Shown here: positions 17,977 to 24,437 of the stretch, in pieces
Layout of the letters: each line of letters begins with the position of its first letter
How positions within the stretch are numbered: position 1 is the stretch's first letter
Source of the DNA: Bradyrhizobium campsiandrae
GTDB lineage: Bacteria > Pseudomonadota > Alphaproteobacteria > Rhizobiales > Xanthobacteraceae
Length of the DNA: 48,810 nt
Reading direction: 5' to 3'
NCBI RefSeq assembly: GCF_014529705.1
Contig: NZ_JAANIH010000066.1
Span: 1 to 48,810 of the forward strand
Notes under the pieces: generated by a model
Databases searched by the model: none
What the model was told of the DNA's origin: nothing
Seen by the model: only the letters and a program-made list of their open reading frames with translations
Translations under genes and position numbers: made by a program

Positions 17977-18987
17977 CTAGTGACCCAGAAAGCCCAGCAC
18001 CAGCTCCTTGTACTTCTCCGGCGCCTCCAGGAAGACGAGGTGCCCGGTGTCCGGGATCACCTCGGCCCGCGCATTCGGCATCTTCGCGGCAAACGCCTTT
18101 GCGAGCTCCGCGTTCTGTCCCATCTTCGCCCGCAAGGATTCCGGCGCATTCGGTCGGCCCGGCGCGTTGTGATCGTCGGCGCCCATGATGAACAGTGTCG
18201 GCTCGGTGATCTCGGTGATCTCATGCGCGACCGGCTCACGATAGATCATCTGGCCGGAGGAGACGAAGGCGCGCAGCCAGCGCGGGTAGTCTGCGCTGCC
18301 CTTGATGTTGAAGCGCGCGTCGATGAACGGCGTGATCGCCTCCGGCGGCAGCTTGATCGCGTAATTGGTCTGGAGCTGTTTGCGATAGCCGTCGGCGGTG
18401 AGCTTGTCCTCGGCCGCGATGATTGTCTCGGTCGGCGTCGGCGGCACGTAAAGGCGATAGTCTTCGAGGCCGATCGGCGCCGTCAGCACGAGGTGGGCGA
18501 TGCGATCCGGATAGGCGCGCGCGATGCGCACGCCGAGCATGCCGCCGAGCGAATGCGCGACGATGTCGACCTTGTTGATCCCCAAATGATCCAGCAGCGC
18601 GACGGTGTTGCGCGCGAGCGTGTCGAAATGCAGTTCGCCCACCGGCTTGGACGATTTGCCGAAGCCGATCTGGTCCGGCACCACGACGCGGTAGCCGGCC
18701 TCGCCCAGCATCTTGATGACCGGGGCCCAATAGCTCGATGGGAAATTGCGCCCGTGCAGCAGCACGATCGTGCGGCCATTCGGCTGCGCCGGGGCCACGT
18801 CCATATAGGCCATGTTGAGCTGTTCGCCGTCGTTCACGACCGGCAGCAGATGCACCGCATAGGGATAGGCAAAGCCCTCGAGCGCGATGCCATAGGGCTC
18901 GCGCTGGTGTGCGTCGGCGGCGTGCGATGTGGCGAGTGGTAGAGCGAGCAGGGCGGCTGCGAGGACGGTCGAGAAGATGCGGGTCAT
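17977..18987 (-). CDS. Secreted alpha/beta hydrolase
   Basis: This 336-residue protein starts at ATG 18987, which has GGAGATCCTT upstream. A longer frame to 19101 is translated repeat sequence. The signal peptide is MTRIFSTVLAAALLALPLAT. The hydrolase fold has the oxyanion segment LLHGRNFPSSYW, the nucleophile elbow AHSLGGMLG, the acid in MGADDHNAPGR and the base in DTGHLVFLEAP. The pattern fits haloalkane-dehalogenase/epoxide-hydrolase relatives, but the reaction is not clear. It lies downstream of the ArsR-type regulator on the same strand, separated by a repeat element. Confidence 0.88.
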   Translation of the reverse strand: MTRIFSTVLAAALLALPLATSHAADAHQREPYGIALEGFAYPYAVHLLPVVNDGEQLNMAYMDVAPAQPNGRTIVLLHGRNFPSSYWAPVIKMLGEAGYRVVVPDQIGFGKSSKPVGELHFDTLARNTVALLDHLGINKVDIVAHSLGGMLGVRIARAYPDRIAHLVLTAPIGLEDYRLYVPPTPTETIIAAEDKLTADGYRKQLQTNYAIKLPPEAITPFIDARFNIKGSADYPRWLRAFVSSGQMIYREPVAHEITEITEPTLFIMGADDHNAPGRPNAPESLRAKMGQNAELAKAFAAKMPNARAEVIPDTGHLVFLEAPEKYKELVLGFLGH

Positions 18988-19040
18988 AAGGATCTCCGTC
19001 ATGCGCGGGCAAAAGCGCGAAGCGCATCTTCGCGCAAAAG

Positions 19041-19100
19041 GCCCGGGCATCCACGTGCCAGCGGCAATAAAGGCGTGGATGGCCGGGTCAAGCCCGGCCA
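19041..19100. repeat. CCCGGCCATCCACG-type intergenic inverted repeat
   Basis: The arms CCCGGGCATCCACG and CGTGGATGGCCGGG are nearly perfect inverts across about 20 bp, and the hairpin TGGCCGGG / CCCGGCCA (19080-19100) follows. This is the common Rhizobiales palindromic repeat, placed just upstream of the hydrolase gene. Confidence 0.75.
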
Positions 19101-19153
19101 CGACGAGAGCGAGCGTTCACACGCGATTGTGTGCCGTCACGAGCAGAGCGTGA

Positions 19154-19852
19154 TCAGTCCTTGCCGTTCCCGAACAGCGCGGCGAACTGCTTCTCGCCGG
19201 TGCGGGTGAAGTTCACCACGCGGCTGCCGGGGGTGGCATCGCGCGCGGCCCATTTCAGCTCGGCGAAGCGCTGCATCATGGCGGCGCCCAAAGTGCCGGC
19301 GAGATGGTGGCGCCGCTCGCTCCAGTCGAGGCAGGCCTTGCAGACCGGGCGGCGGGGATGGCTGAGCATCTCAGGCGAGATCTGCAGATGTTTGGCCAGG
19401 AAGCGTTCGCCCTCGGCCGTCAGCTCGATGTCCTGCTTCTTCTGCTTCACCAGGTGGCGCGACCGGAGCGAGTCCAGCATCTGCACGCCGAGATCGCCGG
19501 CGAGGTGGTCGTAGCAGATCCGCGCACGGCGCAGCGCCGGATCCTTCGGCCCGGTGCGCACGCGCATGTGGCCGGTGCGCGCGGCAAGGCCGGCGAGGCC
19601 TTCGAGGACGCCGGCGACGTCGTCGTCGGTGAGGCGGTAGTAGCGGTGACGGCCCTGCTTCTCCGGCTCGACCAGCCCGCCGGCCTCGAGCTTGGAAAGA
19701 TGCGAGCTTGCAGTCTGCGGCGTGATGCCCGCTTCCTGCGCCAGCTCGCTCGCCGTGAGCGCGCGTCCGTTCATCAGCGCCGTGAGCATGTTGGCGCGGG
19801 CGGGGTCGCCGACCAGCGCAGCGACCATGGCGATGTCGGGTCCGGATTTCAT
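19154..19852 (-). CDS. ArsR-type winged-helix transcriptional regulator
   Basis: This 232-residue protein starts at ATG 19852. The longer frame to 20038 is translated repeat and promoter. The winged helix covers residues 10-80 (GDPARANMLTALMNGRALTASELAQEAGITPQTASSHLSKLEAGGLVE). A beta-wing follows in KQGRHRYYRL. The rest (about 85-232) is an extra domain with a CKACLDWSERRHHLAGTLG motif; its Cys-x2-Cys and His residues could bind a metal or ligand. The protein is twice the length of minimal ArsR sensors and resembles larger ArsR/HTH_20 proteins. A perfect inverted repeat overlaps the start codon, consistent with autorepression. Likely targets are nearby genes, including the operon beginning at 20019. 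Confidence 0.88.
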   Translation of the reverse strand: MKSGPDIAMVAALVGDPARANMLTALMNGRALTASELAQEAGITPQTASSHLSKLEAGGLVEPEKQGRHRYYRLTDDDVAGVLEGLAGLAARTGHMRVRTGPKDPALRRARICYDHLAGDLGVQMLDSLRSRHLVKQKKQDIELTAEGERFLAKHLQISPEMLSHPRRPVCKACLDWSERRHHLAGTLGAAMMQRFAELKWAARDATPGSRVVNFTRTGEKQFAALFGNGKD

Positions 19853-19874
19853 GCTTCGATGGTAGCCGAAGCAT
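19851..19874. promoter_or_regulatory. Operator-like inverted repeat over the ArsR start codon
   Basis: ATGCTTCG (19851-19858) and CGAAGCAT (19867-19874) are perfect 8-bp inverts with an 8-bp spacer. The left arm overlaps the regulator's start codon. A dimeric winged-helix protein binding here would block its own initiation. Confidence 0.65.
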
Positions 19875-19905
19875 TGTAGCAGGGCAAGGGCGTAGCCTCT
19901 CACGG

Positions 19906-19997
19906 CCTCGTCATTGCGAGGAGCGCAGCGACGAAGCAATCCAGGCTGTCTCAACGGAGAGATTCCTGGATTGCTTCGTGCGCTCGCAATGACGAGG
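19906..19997. repeat. CGTCATTGCGAG/CTCGCAATGACG intergenic inverted repeat
   Basis: Outer arms CCTCGTCATTGCGAG and CTCGCAATGACGAGG are exact inverts. Inner arms GAAGCAATCC / GGATTGCTTC add a second stem. It lies between the divergent ArsR gene and the NIPSNAP gene. A second complete copy is at 22849-22928. Confidence 0.88.
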
Positions 19998-20018
19998 GAA
20001 AAATCAGGAGCCCCCATT

Positions 20019-20327
20019 ATGTCCGTTACCGTCTTCATCCGCTACCAGCTCGATCCCTTCAAGCGTGCCCAGTTCGAGGACTATTCGAAGCGCTGGCTCA
20101 GCATCATCCCGAAATGCGGCGGCGACCTGATCGGCTATTTCATGCCGCATGAGGGCACCAACAACATCGCCTTCGCGCTGATCACATTCGACAGCCTTGC
20201 TGCGTATGAAGCCTATCGCGCGCGGCTGCGGCAGGATGCCGAGGGCATGGCAAACTTCCACTTCGCCGAGGACAACAAATTCATCCTCGCCGAAGAGCGC
20301 ACCTTTCTGCGCAAGGTGGTAGTGTAG
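20019..20327 (+). CDS. NIPSNAP family protein
   Basis: This 102-residue single ferredoxin-like (dimeric alpha-beta barrel) domain opens with VTVFIRYQLDPFKRAQFEDY, and contains GYFMPHEGTNNIAFALITFDS and AAYEAYRARLRQD, as in bacterial NIPSNAP proteins. ATG 20019 is chosen because the upstream open frame is repeat-derived. The family has no single agreed biochemical role. It is the first gene of a probable three-gene operon (gap of 25 bp to the next). Confidence 0.87.
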   Translation: MSVTVFIRYQLDPFKRAQFEDYSKRWLSIIPKCGGDLIGYFMPHEGTNNIAFALITFDSLAAYEAYRARLRQDAEGMANFHFAEDNKFILAEERTFLRKVVV

Positions 20328-20352
20328 GCCGTCAACTGACGAGGAGACGCCC

Positions 20353-20703
20353 ATGATCGCCGTGATCTTCGAGGTCTGGCCCAAGCCGGACCATCGCCAG
20401 GATTATTTCGACCTCGCGGCCGATCTGAAGCCGCTTCTGCAGACCATCGACGGCTTCATTTCGGTCGAGCGGTTCGAAAGCCTGACCGAGAAGGGCAAGA
20501 TCCTGTCGCTGTCGTTCTGGCGGGACGAGGCCGCCGTGCAAGCCTGGCGCAACACGATGGAGCACCGGCGCACCCAGGCCAAGGGCAGGGCCAAGATCTT
20601 CGCCGACTATCACCTGCGCATTGCCAGCGTTATCAGGGACTACGGCATGAATGATCGCGAAGAGGCGCCGAAGGACAGCCGCGCCGTGCACGACGCGCAC
20701 TAG
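20353..20703 (+). CDS. Antibiotic biosynthesis monooxygenase (ABM) domain protein
   Basis: This 116-residue protein has the ABM fold: MIAVIFEVWPKPDHRQDYFD, then IDGFISVERFESLTEKGKIL, SLSFWRDEAAVQAWRNTMEH and KIFADYHLRIASVIRDYG. Domains of this type act as small monooxygenases, haem-degrading enzymes or dimerising accessory domains. The reaction here cannot be told. It sits between the NIPSNAP gene and the isocitrate-lyase-superfamily gene in the same direction, so co-expression is likely. NIPSNAP and ABM share the same general fold, so this is a tandem of related small domains. Confidence 0.88.
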   Translation: MIAVIFEVWPKPDHRQDYFDLAADLKPLLQTIDGFISVERFESLTEKGKILSLSFWRDEAAVQAWRNTMEHRRTQAKGRAKIFADYHLRIASVIRDYGMNDREEAPKDSRAVHDAH

Positions 20704-20754
20704 CGCTCATGAAGGTACGTGCCTATCTCTGCGCGGCCAACAAGGGAGCGAAAC

Positions 20755-21564
20755 ATGCATGTGACGACTGCTGACAAGCGCGCGACGTTCAGGAAGATGC
20801 ACGAGAGCGGCTGCTTCATCTTGCCCAATCCGGTCGATGTCGGCGGCGCCAAGGCGTTGCAGCATCTCGGCTTCAAGGCGATTGCGTCCTCGAGCGCGGG
20901 CTTTGCCTGGACCATCGGCAAGGCCGACAATCGCGTCACCGTGGACGATGTCTGTCAGCATCTGGCAGCATTGAGCTCTGCGGTCGACATCCCCGTGAAT
21001 GCGGATTTCGAGGGCGGATTTGCGGTCGAGCCGGATCAGGTCGCCGATCATGTCGAGCGCGGCGTGCGCACCGGTGTTGCGGGCCTCTCGATCGAGGATT
21101 CCACCGGCGACAAGGACAAGCCGCTCTATGAGCGTGCGCTCGCGGTCGAGCGCATCAAGGCCTCGCGCAAGGCGATCGGCGACAGCGGCACCTTGCTGGT
21201 CGGCCGCTGCGAGGCGTATCTCTGGGGCGTGACCGACCTCAAGCTCGTCATCGACCGGCTCACCGCCTATGCGGATGCTGGCGCCGACTGTCTCTATGCG
21301 CCGGGCCTGAAGACGCGCGAGGACATCGCCGCGGTGGTGAAGGCTGTCGCCCCCAAGCCGTTCAACCTGCTGATCGGCGGCTCCGGCCTGTCGTTGCAGG
21401 AGGCCGAGGATCTCGGCGTGCGCCGGATCAGCGTCGGCGGCTCGCTCGCGCGCGCCGCCTGGGGCGGCTTCATGCGCGCGGCCCAGGAGATGGCGGAGAA
21501 GGGAACGTTCAACGAGCTCGGCGGCGGCTATCCCGGCGGCGAGCTCAACAAGATGTTCGGCTAA
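20755..21564 (+). CDS. Isocitrate lyase / PEP mutase superfamily protein
   Basis: This 269-residue TIM-barrel enzyme belongs to the superfamily that cleaves or rearranges C-C or C-P bonds in 2-oxo-acid or phosphonate substrates. Visible motifs are FILPNPVDVGGAKALQHLGF, VNADFEGGF (Mg2+/substrate region), LSIEDSTGD and VGRCEAYL. The classical isocitrate lyase KKCGH catalytic loop is not seen; the loop region here reads LLVGRCEAYLWG, closer to oxaloacetate decarboxylase/2-methylisocitrate-like members. ATG 20755 has GGGAGCG upstream. It ends the operon, followed by a strong terminator. Confidence 0.87.
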   Translation: MHVTTADKRATFRKMHESGCFILPNPVDVGGAKALQHLGFKAIASSSAGFAWTIGKADNRVTVDDVCQHLAALSSAVDIPVNADFEGGFAVEPDQVADHVERGVRTGVAGLSIEDSTGDKDKPLYERALAVERIKASRKAIGDSGTLLVGRCEAYLWGVTDLKLVIDRLTAYADAGADCLYAPGLKTREDIAAVVKAVAPKPFNLLIGGSGLSLQEAEDLGVRRISVGGSLARAAWGGFMRAAQEMAEKGTFNELGGGYPGGELNKMFG

Positions 21565-21571
21565 AAAGCGA

Positions 21572-21599
21572 AGCGGCGGGATCTTTCGATCCCGCCGCT
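21572..21599. terminator. Bidirectional terminator
   Basis: Perfect 12-bp stem AGCGGCGGGATC / GATCCCGCCGCT with a TTTC loop, right after the stop codon. It lies between convergent genes ending at 21564 (plus) and 21621 (minus). The AAAAA before it gives the minus strand a T-run. Confidence 0.8.
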
Positions 21600-21620
21600 G
21601 TCGCGTCGTGTCGTGATTCG

Positions 21621-22013
21621 TTACTTCGCGCCGTCAGACGGTGTCTGCGTATCCGGGGCCGGCTTGCTCGGCGCAGCACCCGTGGTCACGCCCGGCTCGG
21701 TGTTGTTGCGCGGCGTCACGTCACGCATGCCGGGAGGCGCGGCCGGATTGGCAGGAGCCGTCTGCTGGGCGGTCTGCGTCGCCGGCGTGTTGCTCGCCTG
21801 GTTGCCCGTGCCGCTATTGTTCAGGCCATAGAACACGGCGCCCAGCACCAGGGCAATAGCCACCGCGAACAGCGCGATCTTGCCGCTGGAGGCGGGGCCT
21901 TCGCCAAGCTCGGGATCGGCCTGAAGGTCGGCATCCCTCCGCGCCGCGCGAAGGTACTCATCGTCGGCGAGACTCGGGCGGTACGGATCGTTGGGAAAAC
22001 GGTCGTCAGCCAT
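21621..22013 (-). CDS. Small single-span membrane protein with Pro/Thr/Ala-rich tail
   Basis: This 130-residue protein starts at ATG 22013 with AGGAGATC upstream. An acidic, Arg- and Asp-rich cytoplasmic head (RFPNDPYRPSLADDEYLRAA) leads to one membrane helix (IALFAVAIALVLGAVFYGL). A low-complexity tail of Thr, Gln, Pro and Ala follows, likely periplasmic. I do not recognise a family. A candidate general-stress (EcfG-type) promoter lies just upstream, which would suggest a stress role. Confidence 0.78.
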   Translation of the reverse strand: MADDRFPNDPYRPSLADDEYLRAARRDADLQADPELGEGPASSGKIALFAVAIALVLGAVFYGLNNSGTGNQASNTPATQTAQQTAPANPAAPPGMRDVTPRNNTEPGVTTGAAPSKPAPDTQTPSDGAK

Positions 22014-22044
22014 CGATAGATCTCCTCGTTGATTGCGGTCTGAC

Positions 22045-22070
22045 AACCCGTGGATGCGCGGTTCTGTTCC
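22045..22070 (-). promoter_or_regulatory. Candidate EcfG-type (general stress sigma) promoter
   Basis: Read on the minus strand: GGAAC (22066-22070), a 17-bp spacer, then GGTT (22045-22048). The alphaproteobacterial EcfG consensus is GGAAC-N16/17-CGTT, so one base of the -10 differs. The site is about 30 bp upstream of the start codon at 22013. Confidence 0.45.
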
Positions 22071-22132
22071 GCGCGCGTTATGCTTTCGTCGCATGTTGCC
22101 CTCGGACGCGGAATCGGGAACCTGTCGATGTC

Positions 22133-22150
22133 GGAACCGTGAGCGGTTCC
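22133..22150. promoter_or_regulatory. Inverted repeat upstream of the TRIC-type channel gene
   Basis: GGAACCG / CGGTTCC with a 4-bp spacer, 25 bp before the ATG at 22176. It could be an operator or a short leader hairpin. It lies in the divergent region shared with the gene starting at 22013. Confidence 0.4.
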
Positions 22151-22175
22151 ATCGGGGAAGCAAGGAAACAAGGCG

Positions 22176-22820
22176 ATGTGGAACCTGCCGCCGAGCGATA
22201 GCGTGCTGCATGTCCTCTCGCTGGTCGCGGTGGCAGCGCAAGGCATGACCGCGGCGCTCGCAGCCGGCCGCCGCAGCATGGACTGGTTGGGGGTCTGCTT
22301 CCTCGGCTGCATCACCGCACTCGGCGGCGGCACGCTGCGCGATCTCTTCCTCGGGCATTATCCGCTGGTCTGGGTGCAAAGCCCTGTTTATCTCGCACTC
22401 GCCGGCGGTGCCGCCTTCCTCACCATCCTGGTCGCACGACTGGTGCACCGGCTGAAGACTGCCTTCATCGTGCTCGACGCCATCGGGCTCGTCGTCTTCA
22501 CCATGACCGGCTGCGACATCGCCTGGCAGATGGATGCCTCGCTGCCGATCGTCATCGTCTCCGGCATGGTGACGGGCTGCGCCGGCGGCGTGCTCCGCGA
22601 CGTGCTCTGCAACGACGTGCCGCTCTTGTTTCGCTCCGAGCTCTACGCCAGCGTCTCGGTGGTGACGGGGTTATTCTACGCCACCGCGTTCGGCCTGAAG
22701 CTCAACGCCGAGCTCTGGACCATCCTGACCTTCGTCCTCGGCATCAGTTTTCGTCTGCTCGCGGTGCGCTACAAATGGGAGATGCCGAAATTCGTCTTCA
22801 CGGGGGATGAGGAACGCTAG
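22176..22820 (+). CDS. TRIC-type (UPF0126/YadS family) cation channel membrane protein
   Basis: This 214-residue protein has seven hydrophobic segments in two inverted repeats of three plus one. Each repeat carries the family's GG-x-x-RD signature: GGGTLRDLFLG (about residue 49) and GGVLRDVLCN (about residue 138). These glycines kink the pore helices in the trimeric intracellular cation channels, and bacterial members form K+-permeable trimers. Length is typical. The physiological role in bacteria is not settled. Confidence 0.9.
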   Translation: MWNLPPSDSVLHVLSLVAVAAQGMTAALAAGRRSMDWLGVCFLGCITALGGGTLRDLFLGHYPLVWVQSPVYLALAGGAAFLTILVARLVHRLKTAFIVLDAIGLVVFTMTGCDIAWQMDASLPIVIVSGMVTGCAGGVLRDVLCNDVPLLFRSELYASVSVVTGLFYATAFGLKLNAELWTILTFVLGISFRLLAVRYKWEMPKFVFTGDEER

Positions 22821-22848
22821 GCGTTCTCTTCCACAGCTCTACCCACGT

Positions 22849-22928
22849 CGTCATTGCGAGCGCAGCGAAGCAATGCAGAATCTTTCCGCGGAGGGACTCT
22901 GGATTGCTTCGCTGCGCTCGCAATGACG
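22849..22928. repeat. CGTCATTGCGAG/CTCGCAATGACG intergenic inverted repeat
   Basis: A second complete copy of the family seen at 19906. Outer arms CGTCATTGCGAGCGCAGC and inverse are exact over about 18 bp. The inner arms contain GAAGCAATGC / GGATTGCTTC. It lies between convergent genes. Confidence 0.88.
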
Positions 22929-22943
22929 GAGAAGGAGCGTTGA

Positions 22944-24155
22944 CTACGGCCCCTGTCCGCGCGCCTTCGCCACCTGCGCCGGTGTCACCAGCGGGCCGGC
23001 ATTGCCCCAGGAATTGCGGATGTAGTTGGTCACCGCCGCGATCTCTGCGTCCGACAATTGTTTGGCATAGCCAGGCATCTCCCCGGTGTTCGGGGCGCGC
23101 GGCGTCGTCACGGTGTGGGCGCCGTCGAGGATGACGCGCAAGGTCGAGGAGGGGTTGATGGATTGCAGCAGCGCATTGCCCGGCAAGGGCGGATAGATGC
23201 GCGGCGCGCCCGAGCCGTCGGCTTCATGGCAGGCGATGCAGAATTTTGCGTAGACCGCCTGGCCCGCTTTCATCTCGGCATCGTCAGGCGGTGTCACCTT
23301 CGGCTCGCGTCGCACCGGCGGCAGGTCCTTCAGATACACCGCGATCGCACGCACATCGGCATCGCTCATCTTCGAGGTCGAGTTGACGATCACCTCCGCC
23401 ATCGGACCGCCGGCATGGCTCTTCGCATTGCGGCCGCTCTGGAGATACTCGGTGATGTCCTCGGCGCTCCACGATTGCAGCCCGCTCCGCGCGGCACCGT
23501 CGAGCCGCGGCGCGTACCAGCCATCGAGCTCGCTGCCCGACAGCGCCTGCGCGGTCTTGTCCGCGCCAAAATAGTTCTTGGGCGTATGGCAGGCCCCGCA
23601 ATGGCCGAGCCCGGTGACGAGATAGCCGCCTCTGTTCCACGTCGCGCTCTTGCTCTGGTCCGGCTCGAACAGGCCGGGCTTGAAGAACAGCGCATTCCAG
23701 GCCCGCATCAGGGGACGATAATTCAGCGGCCAGCGTAGCTCGGGCGGCTTGTTGCGGCTGACGAGGGGGGCGAGCGTGCCGAGATAGGCGCGGATCGCCA
23801 GCGTGTCGTCCTTGGTCATGCGGGTGAAATAGGGGTAGGGGAAGGCGGGGTAATACAACGAGCCGTCAGGCGCGGTGCCGTAGCGCAAGGCGCGGGTGAA
23901 ATCAGCGTCGGTCCAGGCGCCGATGCCGGTGTCGCGCTCCGGGGTCAGGTTCGGCGCATAGATCGCGCCAAACGGCGTGTCAATGCGCTTGCCCCCGGCA
24001 AACGGCTTGGCGGGATCGGCGGTGTGGCAGCCCGCGCAGTCGCCGGCCTCGACCAGCGTCTTGCCATAGGCGATCAGCTCGGGCGATGGCTCGGCGGCGA
24101 GAGCGGCCGTCGTAACCGCACTGCACAACAACACAACAGCCAGAATCGTCCGCAT
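22944..24155 (-). CDS. Tri-haem membrane/periplasmic cytochrome c (alcohol dehydrogenase-type subunit)
   Basis: This 403-residue protein has a signal peptide (RTILAVVLLCSAVTTAALA) and three CxxCH haem sites: CAGCH (about 41-45), CGACH and CIACH. The segments FGAIYAPNLTPERDTGIGAW, ALRYGTAPDGSLYYPAFPY and FKPGLFEPDQSKSATWNRGGYLVTGLGHCGACH are typical of the tri-haem subunits of quinohaemoprotein alcohol, gluconate and sorbitol dehydrogenases. ATG 24155 has AGGAG upstream; the longer frame is unlikely. The third domain has the usual GAPRIYPPLPGN region. The dehydrogenase subunit normally encoded beside it is not in the window, so it works with a partner encoded elsewhere or has another role. Confidence 0.92.
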   Translation of the reverse strand: MRTILAVVLLCSAVTTAALAAEPSPELIAYGKTLVEAGDCAGCHTADPAKPFAGGKRIDTPFGAIYAPNLTPERDTGIGAWTDADFTRALRYGTAPDGSLYYPAFPYPYFTRMTKDDTLAIRAYLGTLAPLVSRNKPPELRWPLNYRPLMRAWNALFFKPGLFEPDQSKSATWNRGGYLVTGLGHCGACHTPKNYFGADKTAQALSGSELDGWYAPRLDGAARSGLQSWSAEDITEYLQSGRNAKSHAGGPMAEVIVNSTSKMSDADVRAIAVYLKDLPPVRREPKVTPPDDAEMKAGQAVYAKFCIACHEADGSGAPRIYPPLPGNALLQSINPSSTLRVILDGAHTVTTPRAPNTGEMPGYAKQLSDAEIAAVTNYIRNSWGNAGPLVTPAQVAKARGQGP

Positions 24156-24437
24156 CAAAGGCCTTCTCCTGCGACCATTCGTCGAGCGCCGGATCGTGAC
24201 GGCGTCATGTCGTTTCGCGGCGACAGGGGTATGGTGACACAAATTGAAAATCGCCAATGCCTTTCCGGCCACGAAATTGCGTTTTTTTCCCGTCGTCGCG
24301 GAAGCTCCAGATTTGTGATGCGGAGCGTTAAATATCCGACATAGAGTGGCGGCGGTGGTCGGCGCGCCCTAGCTGAAAACAACGGGCAGGCAACGGCTTA
24401 AGTGGCCAAACGCCCAAAAGGGCGGAAGAGGACAAGA

